From Trogon surrucura (taxonomy: Eukaryota; Chordata; Aves; Trogoniformes; Trogonidae): a stretch of DNA of 64,000 nt. A program made the position numbers and the translations under genes. This document shows, in pieces, positions 9,966 through 23,089 of this stretch (position 1 is its first letter; the number at the start of each line of letters is the position of its first letter). Where the stretch lies: contig CM036635.1 of NCBI GenBank assembly GCA_020746105.1, positions 11,674,001-11,738,000 of the forward strand, given 5' to 3'. The notes beneath the pieces are model-generated. The model was not told the DNA's origin. It did not search any database and saw nothing but the letters and a program-made list of their open reading frames with translations.

Positions 9966-12900
9966 TCAGCTCACAAAAGATGGCAGAGAGCACTCCCTGC
10001 AGTTAACTCTGGTCTGGTGGGGAGGACGGAGCTGGTGGAAAATACGCGGTGCCCTGAGACCCAGACACACTCCCACAGTGCATGTGTTGCTGTGACCCCA
10101 GCACGGATGCAGTCCAAGGGCTCAGGGAGGTTTGCCTGAGCACGTTCCCGTGTGCTGGGCCACGCAGAGGTGTGTGATCAGGTGTTGCGTGGGCACACGT
10201 GCTCTCACCAAGTCTGAAACGGCCTTTTGGGTAGGGGTGGGCAGCAACCGTGTGGCGCTTTTGGGTATGGAGATTGGATCCGTGTGGCACTAAGCACTAA
10301 GTTTTCCCTTCTGCATGCAGCTGGGCTGGTTTCCTTCTCTTATTGCACATGTGGGGGACTAGACGTTTGACCCGGGGCTTTGTAAAACACAGTGACTCGC
10401 CTTGTGTGTGCTGCTTTTGGGCCAGGAGGAGTTAAACGTGAATAGAAAAGAGGCTGTTGCTGGCGTAGCAGACACTGGCATTTCCCAGGTTGCAACCCTG
10501 AGCCTGTTCTTGCAGACACAGGCCTCTGTATTGCCTTTAGTGCTTCTCCCCGGCTATAAACCCTTCTCCTTGGGTCTGGGGGGACCGGCAGGCTCTGCTT
10601 GGCCAAGAAAACCCCTTCATCCCTCCTTCAACATCACAGGAGAAGGATTAAAAGCCACTGCTGCTTTTGTGGTACCCACAGCGCTCCATCACCTGCCGCA
10701 GGAGATGCTGGGTCTGCGCCGCAGACCTCTGGGGAATGCTCTTGGCGGTCCCTCTGCTCGCTGTGCCATTAAACGTGGTGTGAGTTATGGTCTTGCCATC
10801 GAGCCGGGCGCATGAAGCCCTTGCATTAGCCACAGGCTGTTATCTCTGACTCCTGCTAGCTCCTGCCCGATCCCCCAACACCATCCTCTCCTTACAAAAG
10901 CATTCATTGTGTTAACGGCTGTAAAGGAAACCATCCAGGGCAGTAAATTTTGAACTAGTAAAAAGAAACTCCTTTCATGTGGTCTGTAGTTGGCTTTATG
11001 GAGGGCAGTGCTAAAGGCACTTATTGAGATAAACGTTCCGGCTGAGTTTTTAAAAGGACTAAAAAATGTTGGCCATTTGTGGGTATGTAAGACGGCAAAA
11101 TTAAGAGAGAAGTTAAACTACCTGCTACTGAGCATCGGATGAATTTCTGTGGCAATCTGGAAGCAATCTCTGACTGTGCACGCAGCTCCCCGGGCAGGGA
11201 CTCGGCCAGCACAGCGCAGAGCAGAGCTGCTGCGTTTCTGAAGCACCAGAGCTTGGATGCAGCAGCAGACATGTCGGTAGCCTGATCCAATACAGCAAAT
11301 CCTTTGTTTCCTTGCTAAGAAAGCTGATTTTGCAAAGCAAAAGACTGAATGATGTGTAATCTGTGAGTGCTTCTAGTCTGTCGTGCTCCTGGGAGAGGGA
11401 AATTGTCATCTGCGGAACAGGACAGATGCAACCTGGGCTGCTCAATTGTATTTCTTCCTTCCCTCCACCCTCCCAGTGTTTCTGAAATGGCTCCTACCAT
11501 GAGACACCCCGAGACAAGATGCATTCATTCATATTAATAACATTTGAGTATCTGCATGGGTAAGGTGGCTCAGAGAGAGGCATTCAAGATGAGAAGAATA
11601 ATTTGGTCCAGCCAGTCTTTGCAAACCACTCTGGGGAAAAGCTTTCCCACCCCGAGTGCAGTGGGAAGCTTTTACTGCGCTGTTCACATAAGAAAGCACA
11701 AGCTGATCTGACAAGCTGCAAATGCAGGCGTGAAGTGTCCCCTCTGTCCCCTCCATCTCCTCCATGCAGGCAGCTCCTCCACGCCCAGCACTGCCTCATC
11801 ACTTCCCTGGGCCGGGGGCTGGCCCCCACCAGCTGCTGGGGACTTGGGGGGCTCTTAGGGGGATCTGGGGTCACACTTTTTCAAGCGATGCAAAAAATCA
11901 CAGGGTGGCAATCGTTCTCCTTGAACCCTGGGCCGGGATGCTTCAGCCCATCTTGCATCTGGCTGGGGGCAAGGCTCCCTGCTCCAGGAGGCACTGAGCT
12001 GCTGTCCCTTCCCATAGAGTTTTCCAGGGTCTCCCACAGAGGAAATTCCTGCGGGGTGAGATCATGCCCTGCTCTCCGCGGGAGGTCAGATCTGCTGGGG
12101 AACAGGGACTGAGCGATGAGGGAGAGATCCTGCCTCTGCAGCCTCTGGACCCTGCTCACCCGACTCCTGCACGGTGTCCCAGCATCGCCGCGCTTTTCAT
12201 AGTGACACTTACTTGTTAGCAAAGATTCAGCACGCAACGGTGGCAAACTGCATTGCTCTTCTCCTGTCTTTAGTGGTTGCTTTGGCGTGTTCTCGTGTTT
12301 GTGCCCTTCTGAAGGATAACAGCATCCCACGGTGAGCGCAGCCCCTGTCCTTGTACCCAGCCCCTGCTCAAGGTGAGGCATCGCAGAGATGCTCAGAGTG
12401 GAGCCTGACCCTCTCTTGTGCTCCATCTCGCTACACAAATGTTTATTTCGTACAGGGGTTTTATTTGCTGTAAAATAATTACAGTTTGATGCACTGCCTT
12501 TAAGATCTTGTGCTCAGCTTGTTAGCGCAGCATTAACCAAGGTTAATGGGGAGAGCTCAGTACCAGCAGGAAAAGGACCCCGAGAGGCAGATGGGCAGAG
12601 CTCAGTGTGGTCAAGCAGGGAACACTGCAAACACGGGTGGATATGTGACTGCATATTGAAAAAATTGTTTGGGCTGTTGTGTGTCAGCCAGCAGGCAATG
12701 GCACATGTACAGCTTAGTGCCACTTTCTGTGAGGTTTCTGGAAAGTCACATAATCTGCTGCAGAACATATCGTATACCTTGTTGCTCCCCCAGCTTTAAG
12801 CAAAGATACCCAAGCTTCAGCAGCTGCAAGGCAGGGATGCACTCCGGCTCATAGCATCTGTGTCCGTGGGCTTCAGCAGGTCTGAAGGACTCTGCAAGTT

Positions 12901-13539
12901 GGGGAGGCAGTTATGAATGGTTATGGCAAGCCATGGGGGCTTCAGAAGGTGTCTGGGGTCTGAGTTGGTGGTACAGGTTGGATCTGAGGTGACTCATCTG
13001 GTGCTTGGAGGGATTTCATGGACTGAGCTGACTCTTTGGAAGGAATTTTTATGCTTAAAATTCAGGTCTCAGAAAAGTTTTTCTGCAAGCTGTCTCCAAG
13101 GTGGTCCTTGAATGAGGTGAGATCTCTCTGCAGACGGCAGCTGGTCCACCAGCTCTCGACATCCTACTGCTAAACACTGCCAGCTGGAGAGACCAGCCCT
13201 GCTGGTGTGTATAGACCCACCGGGGGGACCTACCTGTGACCAGAAGGTGCCAAAGGGGCTCCTCAAGGAGACCTCAGAGAGGGCGTTTGCAGGTACCTGG
13301 GTTTCCAACACGGCTGCAGCGAGGAGCCCAGCCTCAGCTCCAGGTGAGGTGACAGAGACAGGGCGGAGGGAGAAGAGGCTGGAGCAGGTGCTGCAGTAAA
13401 ACCTTTCCCTCTCAGCTTCCCAAAGCGTGCAGGCTTCCCAGCGCCTGCGTGTGCGTGGATGCGGATGATATAAATGTAAAATTGGCCTTCTCGGGTTCTG
13501 AAGAGCGCAGTTTGCAGCCGGAGATGGATCACCAATCTT
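9966..13539. other. Noncoding single-copy DNA
   Basis: No exon or transposon is recognised. Open frames (up to 185 codons on the minus strand near 11881-12438) have no known domain and follow GC-rich composition. An AT-rich patch at 12430-12510 has TAAT-type cores. A G-run tract at 11838-11870 is listed separately. Confidence 0.55.
11838..11870 (+). other. G-quadruplex-prone tract
   Basis: Four G runs lie in 33 bases: G4 at 11838-11841, G6 at 11846-11851, G5 at 11858-11862 and G4 at 11867-11870, with loops of 4 to 6 bases. This fits the canonical quadruplex pattern. Confidence 0.6.
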
Positions 13540-13760
13540 CCAGGGAATTGTGCTCTACAAGGTTAAGCATGTTTGCAGAAGAAATATGGATAATGCTCTT
13601 ATCATGTATGACCTTTACTATATGTGTAACATTGTCAGTGACAAAAATGCCATTTTTTAAATGGTTTTCACACTATGGTATCCAGCCATTAATCATGATG
13701 TATGTGAGTGACTCTATATTGTTTCTCTGAAATTGCAGCATTAGATTACTTTCCATCCCG
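13540..13760. promoter_or_regulatory. AT-rich candidate conserved noncoding element
   Basis: About 220 non-repetitive bases differ in composition from the GC-rich DNA on the left. They contain CCATTAATCATGATG-like homeodomain cores and the inverted repeat CCATTT-TTT-AAATGG. An open frame through it (13449-13730) gives a hydrophobic C-terminal half, but that follows from T-rich codons and has no matching family. Confidence 0.22.
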
Positions 13761-15899
13761 GCTGCTCACATGAATTGTACCCCCTGTTACCATGAGCAAG
13801 GTTCCTATTTTCCATGCCTAATGTCATTCTGGCCCTACGTTTACCCAGAGGACCAGAGACAAACTTCCGAGGCACAAAGACTGCAGCTCTCCTCTCCTTC
13901 CTCAGCAGACAATTTGTGCATATGTGCGTATAAATGGTGCACTTACTTTAAGATGTCTCTCTAATCCAGGAGTTGATAAATGACTCTTTCAGACGCCTCT
14001 GCTGATGTTGCATTTTTAATGTAGGCAAACTGTAGCTTTGGCTCTGGTCTGTGTATCCCTGCTACTGCCATCTCCGCTCTTTGTGGGTTAATGTTTCATC
14101 TTGCCTGCTATAATTTTTACTTCCAAACTGTATTTTGATTTACAGAAGGTAAAAAGCAGTTGACAGTTTGGTGTTTACTCTTTTGTGGGCTTTTTCTTTT
14201 TTTCCGCCTCCTAATGCAGTGAGCTTTCAGGTGCAAGCACTCCCTCTCACTATACAGAACTAATTTTTATCTTCCCTACCTGAAGAAAGATGCCACCCAA
14301 AGGGGGTGTCAGACAAAACCCCTTACGTCCTGCTTGAGCTTTGAGGGTCATGGTGTGAGCTGAGGTCTAACTGCTCCCTCTGTAACACCTGCCAGTACAG
14401 GACTTGTGCAGAGATCAGAAGGAAAACAGCTCTCAGGCAGTGACTAGATAATGTAGTCCTTATTTGTTGCCCTGACTATTTCTGTCTTTTCCCCTTTTAT
14501 TGTTGGTGTTAAAGCGCCTGCTTGGGAGCTGGGGTGGTTTCAGTGAAGTCCCAGCTGTGGGCGTGCTGTTCCCAGCCCCGTGCCTGGCAGCACCAGTGCT
14601 GCAGCTTGAGGTCAGTCGTTCTGCTGGAAGACGGGACCATGGGCCACATAAACATGGCTTTGTAGGTATCCCTTGTCTTTCGGGGGTTTGCCTTACCCAC
14701 GGTGTCACCATGAGCTCATTGGGAGCTGATGTCCCTTTGCTACTGGAGCGGGAGTGAATTAAATGAGTCAAAGCGAAGCGAAGATTTTCTGATGGAAATA
14801 ATGCGGACGTGCTCCATCCATGCAGAGCTGTGGGTATCCATGGGGGAAGAGGGATTCTCAGCATTTCATGTCTCCAAATGTAACTCATTAAGGCCTAATC
14901 TTGCTCGTTCTCATCAGTGTCAAACAGGAATGAGGCCACTGAGATCACTGAGCCCTGCAGCTTGAGTGGAGGAGAGCAGAATTAGTCTGTTGGGATGAAA
15001 ATTATTTTAGAGTAACAAAAACGGTCTGTGTTTTTGTAGCCTACTGCTGATTTTGAGAAAGACCTCGCTAGGCTTCTGACACCAGAAGTGACCTTGGGTG
15101 AACCGCAGGTACCTTTGTCTCTGGGCTGCAGCATCTCTGCCTTCCCCCTGTTTTTTGTGCAAAGTGAGCCACCTGTCCCCACCAGCTTCATTGCTCCTTC
15201 TGTCCCCACCGACCCTCACAGGCTTTGCTGCTGTCTCCCAGAAATACAGAACCCCCCAGACTGAACGCTTGTGGCTCTAACAGCCCTTGCTCAACTGGGT
15301 TTACGGGCTGTGAGCTCTCACCGGGAAGCGCATGGCACCATTTTGGGCACGGCTGAACCCGCAGCCCCGCGCTGCTCTCCCTGGGCCGGAGCCCTTCTCA
15401 CCAGCCTCCCCCTGCAACTGCACGGGAGCGTCTTGAGATGAGTAAATTACGTGTGGGGCAGAGCAAATGCAGAACAAATTGCCCGTGCACACGAGAACAG
15501 GCATGTCTCTTTGTATCCCTATATGCTTTTGTTTCAAACTCTTGCTTTTTTAATGAGTTTCTCCATGCCACTTGCATTGAGCTTTGAGACTAATGGTGCT
15601 GCGAGAGTTTCCTGTTTGTTGGTACCATCTAAAGTGTTGTTCTGTCTGCCCACCTCAAACCCGTCTTAGACTCATCCCAGACCTTATTTCTCAGTTTACT
15701 CCAAGTTGCTCTTTCCTTCCTTGCTTTACTGTAATAATTAGCCCTGGAGAAAGGTTTGGGATCTTGAGATACATACCCAGTCTGGCTGCTTTGGGGTGCA
15801 AAGGGCTTTTTGGGAGAGGGACCTCCTCCCTGCCTCCCCTCTGTGGAAGGGTTGATGTTGGAAGCGTTGCTCTGCGTTCCACGCCATGCGGCGAGTCAA
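13761..15899. other. Noncoding single-copy DNA
   Basis: No exon, RNA gene or repeat is recognised. Frames are short and overlap on both strands without domain content. Confidence 0.55.
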
Positions 15900-16140
15900 A
15901 CTCCGCTAAGTAACTAAATAAAGATGTAATTTTAATGATGATTAAATTGAAGCACCTCATTAATTTCATGTGAGAGGTGGGGAAGTACACGGCAGCTCTT
16001 TCCCTAAATTCATTGTTTGTCTGGCCGCGAGACGTCCCCTCTCAACGTCTGGTTGAGTCTAATTTAAGAATGTAAATTTAATGGTTCAGTAAGTAAAATT
16101 GCCTTTATTGTTTGGAATGGTTTGCACAGTAATTTACGAG
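15900..16140. promoter_or_regulatory. AT-rich candidate conserved element (TAAT and SOX/FOX-like motifs)
   Basis: From 15915 the sequence carries closely spaced cores (TAATGATGATTA, CTCATTAATTTC). It also carries CATTGTTTG near 16011 and TTATTGTTTGG near 16107, which resemble SOX/FOX sites. No transposon is recognisable. Function is inference from motif density only. Confidence 0.25.
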
Positions 16141-19100
16141 CTAGCAAGGCTCATTTGATAGGACTGTATGATGGAGTAGGTGACTACAGTGAAGGACATG
16201 TTTATCTTAAGGATACAGGGGAGAACGCAGATACGCAGCATCCGTAATCAGGGACCTTGGGGTGACAGCGCTGCCAGGAGACTCGGGCATGAGCCAGGTC
16301 CTGGGGATGAAGGAGCTCCAAGATCTCGGTCGTGGAGCGCACCGAGGCGTGGTGTGACACCCCTCGTCCTACGTGGTTCTGTCACTGGAGAGCACACCAG
16401 AAACGAGAGGTGCCTGTGGATCAGCTCGGTTGGGGCAGTCACTGTGTGCAGGAGCAATGTCCCCCCAGAGAAAGGGTTTTATCATTGAAACAGAGGACAA
16501 GAGATATTGCAGACTGCAGGAGGGGCAGGGAAATGTTTTCAGTTGCATTCAAGTCTTTCCCCACCCCCCTCCATGGTCCTGCTTGGAAAGCATTTTTCTG
16601 GGATGCCCGATGGGCTCGGGCAGTCCCTGTTAGGAAATGGGAGGAATGCTCTGTGTTTGGGGATGGTTTTCCCCAGAGGCACGAGGAGCTCAGGTCTCAC
16701 CTGAACCTGAATTTGTGGTGAAAGCCAGGCTCAGGTGTGGATGGTCCCGGTGACCTCTTGTAGCCATCCTGCCACTGCTCTGCGTCACTGTCCCTCTTCA
16801 AGGCTCCTTCATACCCGAACCAGCTTGTTATTATAGTGTTTCTTGCTTAAAACAGCTTGTGCTGAGGAGCTTGAAGTGCTTTTCAACTTGAATTAAGCCT
16901 CACTACATACTTGTATGCTGGAAAGCCATTATCACTCTTACCTTGTAGGCTGCTATGGGACGTCACAGGGCTCTGCCCAGGCTCACCCAGATAGGCAGTC
17001 ACAGGGCTGGGAGGAGGTCTGGGATGCCAGCTCACCCCTCCAACCCTCCTGACAGCATCCTTGCTGCCAGAAGCCGCTTCCAAAGCTCTTGTTCTAACAG
17101 ACAAATTAAGGTAGCAAACTCTAGTTTGCTTGACTATAGGCTGGCTTCCAGAAAATCTGTCTAAGGCATGTTGCAGTCATGGAAAACTAAAAAGAAAATG
17201 GAAGTGTTACAGCAGGCAACTGCTCTTCATAAGGAAATGTGGTGATACAGGATAGGTAGGAAAGCCTAATCTTTAGAAAGGACAAAGAACGTTTTGTTGA
17301 GTTGGGCCCCCTATCATCATTGTAGAGGTAACCCAGAAAAACTCTCCACAAATGTTTTGGCTTAATTTTGCCCATCTGCCCAGCTTTTACAGCATCCCTC
17401 AGTCACCAAAGCCCCAGGGTGGAGAAGGGGACTTGCTCTGCACTCCCCTGGCTCATGGCTGTGCCCCACTGACAGATGCTGCACAGGAGAGGAATCTCAC
17501 TGGGGTTTTCCCCAGTTTTGCAGCCCAGAGCCATGTCCTTTCCCTAGCACGGGTAGCTGGGGATGTGCAGCAGTTGCTGCAGCTACTGGTTGCTACAGCT
17601 GGTGGGAGCAGGGCCACGGTTTCAAGACCTGCTCAGCTTAGCATTTGAGTCAGTGGTAAGAAATTTGAGATACACAAGGGGTACTTATGATCTTGCTTTT
17701 ATTCCAAGGGTAAGAAGCAAGAGAGAAAACGCTACTTTGACGTGCTTTGGCCCTTCAAGTACGTTGTGGGTGGCCCAGAGTACAAAAAGATCACTACCAT
17801 GAAAGCTTAACACGTTGGTGACATCCTTGCTGCTCCGCTTGTGCTCTCTTGCTTGGGTACAGCTTCTGGAGCTGCCAGGATATATTTAACCCCATGGCTG
17901 CTGCGTTGCAACCCAAGACTGTTAGCGAGCCAAGCAACCGTTACATCCCTCTGTGCTGAGAATGCAGCCATTTATTTTGCTAAGTAGACAGTGTGTAGTG
18001 AAGAGTGTGATGAGACAGGAGGGGAGGGCTGGGCCATGTGGAAAAAGGGATAATTAAAAAAATGGAAGGAAATCTGCTCAATTGCATGGACTGGTTTTGG
18101 GGCTGTGTTCCTCAGGCTGTCTCTGAGATCTCAGGGTCAGCTCTGCTGTGTGTCCTGCCGCTCGGCTGGGTGAGTGACTGATGGGGCAGCTTCAGCAAAA
18201 AGATGTAAAACATTTTCTTCTGCTTTCTTTTCCCATGTTTGGCTGGTGAGTAGGACCCACTGGTTGTGGTGATGGTGGAAAGATGGTGAAAAAATGAAGC
18301 TTTTTTCATGGGCTTCTTCCACTGAGGACAGCTGATGCTTTCCTGTTACAGACTTTAAAAATTTGGCAATTGATGCTTCTCATTCTCCTTTGCCTGATGA
18401 ACAACCCTGCTGGTGGTCAGTTTGAGCTGTGCTGCTGCAAGGATTTTCCTCAACCGAAATGAATATCAGGATAAATAAACGTGTTTATTGTTGTGGTTTC
18501 CCCTCATTTTATTTGCTTCTGTTGAGTAGGAGAAAGCACACACCTGGGCTGTAAATGGCTGTTGGTTCTTTGCAGTTATTTCTTAGGTTGCTTCCCGAGA
18601 TCTTGCAGACGCCAGCTGGGAGGTGCTGGCTCCAGGCAGGCACCCTGCTTGTTCCTGCCTTATGGGAAAGGGCTGCTAATTCAGCAGAAACACAGGGAAA
18701 AACACGGTATTGGTGTGGGAGAGTAACACATCCTCTTTGCAAGAGACAGAAGTGTGCAACTAACAAAGATATCAGTCAAGTTTCATCCTAACTGGTTTCA
18801 AAAACCTGTTCTTGCACTCCGAGATGAGCAAAGAGAAGCCGTGTGCTCGGCCAGCTGGGGCGGATACTGGGGAAACCCCAGGTGGGGACACCAGCACCCG
18901 CTGCCGGGGTATCCAAAGGGTGGTGGAGGCATCTGACGCTCCTGCTCGGCTCGAGGTTGGTTGTGGGGGTTTTTTTGCATTGCATTTCTGCTTGCAGCAG
19001 GGCTCCCCACCAGGCAGTCGTGCAGATTTGCAGCCTTTTGTCTGCAGCACTGGCTGCAAGGACGGGCAACCACCAGCTCCCCTGCCTGCAGCCCACCCCA

Positions 19101-19463
19101 ACGCGGGCGAGGTGGTGGTGGCTGCCTCTGCAGGATCCTCAGGCTGAAGGAAAGAAGTGCCAACAGAGCCTCTGTATCAAGGGCCTTGAGACCAATTTGA
19201 CTGTATTAATTACCTTCTGAGCTAGCCTGCAGCTTTCCAAAATTCCAGCATCATCCCCACCACGAACACCTTGCGGATCCATCAAAGGGCCGGGGCTGCC
19301 GGGCACCCCGGGCGGGCTGAGATCTCTCGAGTCGCCCAGGCTCAATTATGTCTTTCAACACAGCTCGTCACCTCTAATCCTAAGGCCCAAATGTGAGGGC
19401 ACTGACCTTTTCAAGTCTTGGAAAGGTTGCTCAAATGAGCATGACAAGCCAAAAGGGAAAAAG
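16141..19463. other. Noncoding single-copy DNA
   Basis: I see no gene. The 18780-19160 stretch is GC-rich and open in several frames on both strands at once, which is typical of composition rather than coding. None of the translations is recognisable. Confidence 0.55.
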
Positions 19464-19480
19464 AAAAAAAAAAAAAAAAA
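19464..19480 (+). repeat. A17 homopolymer in an A-rich patch
   Basis: A run of 17 A sits in a purine-rich stretch of about 19440-19500. No retrotransposon body precedes it. Confidence 0.85.
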
Positions 19481-19559
19481 GGAAAATAGAAAAGGGGAAC
19501 TGGAAATTCCACCCGACGTGGAAATTATTTCTTGTGTCGTTGTGAAGGGTTTTAGTCTG

Positions 19560-20160
19560 CCTTCACTTACATAATTTACCAATTCAGAGGTTTAGTAAAA
19601 TTGTACAGTCTGCAAGGAGAGTCAATTTGGTACATTACAAAGCTTTACAAAAGATCGGTCCTAACCGTGTTAGGAGAGAGGATGAAGTGTCACCCCAGGA
19701 CAAATCAGTTTAGTGCTAAAAAATCATAATGGCAGTTTTGGCTTTGCCTGAAATTTAGATCTTACATGGTGAAATGAGGGATATTTCTTCCAAAGTCTTG
19801 AACTGGTGGTAAATACTTTCAGGTTCCTTGTTTTAAATTTGTGGAAAGAGGGAGTTATGGATGTAGTAGAGAGTTAATCTTTTTGAGGGGGAGGCGGTTG
19901 TTATTTATATTATGGTATCAGGGTGCTGAGAGGGCTGGTAGTTCAGTTAGTTTTGATGGAGAAGAAATAAAAATTTAATGATGGAAAAGAGATACGCAAA
20001 GAAACAACAAATTATCTGCCTGAGTTGCGCTGCTTTTTGCTGGGCAAAACACAAATAAAGAAAGTGCATAAATGATAATGAACTGAAATGTCAATAATTG
20101 AAGATCTGAGTCACATGGGTAGAGAAACTTTTGTAGTTGCTATCCAAGTTTCAATCTTGC
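19560..20160. other. AT-rich single-copy block, possible conserved noncoding DNA
   Basis: About 600 bases of low-GC, non-repetitive sequence with essentially no CpG and several TAAT and TTTAAT cores. No frame of useful length exists. It may be regulatory or simply AT-rich intergenic DNA. Confidence 0.3.
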
Positions 20161-23089
20161 AGTGTCTCTTTCAGGAGCAGCTTTAGCTGTTTGAATCATT
20201 TTTTTGATCGTGCAAATATCCATTGAAACAAATTTGGTTTTCTTCCCTGCTTTTCGGCTCTTTTCCATAGCCCTGGGATGTGACTGTCTTTATATTAATA
20301 GGAACTGCTGCCTGACAACCATTAAATGTGCATTTAAGCCTTTTGCATACCCTGAACATGCTAGAGCTGTTCCATGTCATGACTGCTGACGAGCGGGGTC
20401 AGGCCCTTTCCTCAGTAGATATTGCCGAGCCTATTAAGCTCTAACGGGGTTAGAACAATTGATATTTACAGCCCTGCCGTGGCCAGCCCCGTCTTTGCAG
20501 CCAGCAGAAGAGGTCTGATACTGGGCTGAGCTGCTGCTGACGAAGATGTTTATCTCAGCTCCGAAGGACGGTGGAAATAGGGGGAGAAGGCTGGATGGGA
20601 TGAGCGCCGCTGCTTTAAGATATACTGACAGAACCAACTTTTTAGACAAAGTCTTTCAGAAATGCTGTCGTGCGATGCTGAGCGCGTGGGTTGTCAGGCT
20701 GGAAAAGCAGGGATCTGCTCACTGCTTCTCCCTGGGGTGCAAACATGGCCTTTGGCCGGTCCCCGTGCTCTGCTCTGGTCCCATCTGAAGCACTCAGTGG
20801 TGGCACCAGCTTGTGCATCGGGCACTGGATCTGCAGGCAATGGGTAAATGCTCGAACTGTGCTCTGCCCTGTGATTGTAACTGGACTGGGGAGCTCTGGT
20901 TGATGAACGCTTTGCGGTAAGGCGCAGAAAAAGGTCAGAAATTTGAGGTACACAAAAATGGTGCAACTAGAGGCTGACTAAAGCCAAGGGTTGGAGTTGT
21001 GATGCTGGGCTGCTTGTGCCACGCAGGTGGAATCCCCAGGGCTCCCCAGAAGCTGGAGCTTTGCATGCCCAGGTGCCTCTGCAAAGACCTGGGGTGACAC
21101 TTGGGAAGGCAATTAGGTGGAAGTCCATTACTTGAATTCATGGCTTGTGTTTTTTTTTTGTTTGACTTCAGACAGAATTGGAAACCAGAGCAGAGCCTGA
21201 CCTGGTTACGTAAGAGAAAATATAAAAATAACCCATGAGCGTGAGAAGGGAAAGCACAGAAGTGGACCTGTGTGACAGTTCCTGGAGCTGTCCTGGCTCC
21301 AGTAAAGATGCTTCTGCTTCTTGGTTGGATCAGTCTTATGGGGTGATTATTTCAACCTACAGAAGCCTGCTGTAGGAATTAAACAGAGTGGAAAACAGAA
21401 GGGAACAGAGTGGGTCGGGCGGTGAAACAGCCTTGCCAGGCCAAGTATTAAATGATCTTTTGCTCTGAAATGGTTTGGGGCCCAAAAGACAAGGCAGAGA
21501 GCAAGGTGATGGAGTTTGCTTGGAGCTGGGGCTTTGGAGGACAAGAGGGACAGCTCTGCAGAGCAGGGTCCAAACAAGTTTTTGGGTTTTGGCTTTAGGA
21601 ACAGATTTGGCAGAGTGCCGGATCGGGGCACTTCTGGTCCGTACCTCACATCTGATGCTTTTCCCATTTGTACAGATGACTTAGAGGAAAGAGTGAGGAA
21701 AATGCAGGAAAGCCTGGTGTTTCCTTTCACCTGGGGATGGCGCAGGGCTTTGCAGAGCCGGGCAAGTACTGTTCAATAATGGGAGAGCTTGCAAACTGAG
21801 CAGGTTAAGTGACCAGCAAGGTGAGGCATTTGTTTCCTTAGGAAAGAGAAAGCATAGCTCCTGAGCCCATAGGCTTCTTGATCCGTGCAACTAAACAACA
21901 AAAAAATACAGAGGAAAACCGAATAGAACTCATTCTTTCAGCTAACTGCAGGTGACCACTTTCCCAGGGTAGTTGTTCTCCTCTTTATTCCACTCGCTTT
22001 AGCATTCACGGTGCACAAGCAGCCGGCTCGCGCCCTCCCGGCGGGATGGAAATGTCAGTCAAGACAAGGAAAGTCCGAATCCCCCCATGTCACAGCGTGA
22101 CAAGGAGAGCTGGACGGTGGTTAAGTGAAGAGAGTAAAGCTGATTTAGCACTCTCTGTGTTAAAAAGACTTTGAACGGGCAAGTCAGTGTCAGCGCGAGG
22201 TGACTGAACAACAACCCCGGGTGTCCTTAGGGTGCACTTGCTGCTGCAGCAAGAGCTGTTTGTGCACAGACCGCGTGCTGGAAGTGCCCGCCGAGTGGCT
22301 GCTGCGTTGGGGTTTTGCCTTTTAGTTTTAAAACCAGATGTGTTTCGGAGTTGTCGGCAAGGTGGAGATGGGAAGCGGCGTTAAGAAAAAGCATCCAAAT
22401 GGTGCAAGAAGCCGCCTGAGGCAGTAGACGTGCTGTGGCTTCTGGTCCCAGATGCTGCTGGCAATGCCACGGGGCTGGGCTGGGTTTGTGCCACCCTGGG
22501 GATCCCTGCAGAGGAGAGCCCTGATTTTAGCCTCACTTCTCCTTCCAGCCACCCGTTGCCGTTTTGGCTGGTTGTGGGTGGCTGGTGTCAGCTCTGGCTG
22601 GGCGAACCCCATCATCAGGGTGGGCGTACGGCACCAGGCACCCGCCCGCAGCCCCTTCCCCACCCGGGTCACCCACCGCAGGGCAGCGCTGCCTGCCCCC
22701 AGCTGCCGGCACCGCCTGCTTTTGTCTCTCTGGCAGCGTGTGCGGGGACGAGTCGCTTTGATTAATATTAACGCCGCGTTGGCAGCTCCTTCCCCACCGT
22801 TTTAGCAGAGGGCTTCTCCTTCAGCATCGATCCTCCCTGAGTCCACCGAGGGGGTGAGGATCAATAGGCAAAAGGCGGGCGCAGCTCGCCTGCCACCTTT
22901 TATTTATTCCTCCCTCTTATTTATTTATTAGTTAATCTGATTTATATTTTTCCAGCTGCTTGCATCTACCACAGGGCAATCTGGGCTGGCACGGAGGGGG
23001 GTGGTGGTGGTACAGGGGTGTCAGTCAAGGCGCTTGGCCATGAGGATGAGCTCTGCCTGACAAAATTGCCCGCGAAACGGTGCAATCCT
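20161..23089. other. Noncoding DNA, GC-rich toward the right
   Basis: No exon is recognised. A 15-base inverted repeat, TGTCAC-AGC-GTGACA, lies at about 22088-22102. The 22400-22760 part is GC-rich but only moderately CpG-rich. At 22898-22930 an AT patch holds overlapping ATTTA units. Confidence 0.5.

Noticed and set aside
13449-13730. Short frame with a hydrophobic C-terminal half, like a membrane segment
   Set aside because: T-rich codons explain the hydrophobicity, and there is no family match.
17659-20955. A 19-base near-repeat (AGAAATTTGAG, A or G, TACACAA) at 17659 and 20937
   Set aside because: One such 18/19 match is about what chance gives in 64 kb, and the flanks are not alike.
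22898-22930. Overlapping ATTTA units, like an AU-rich mRNA instability element
   Set aside because: No coding exon or transcript end nearby to make it a 3' UTR.
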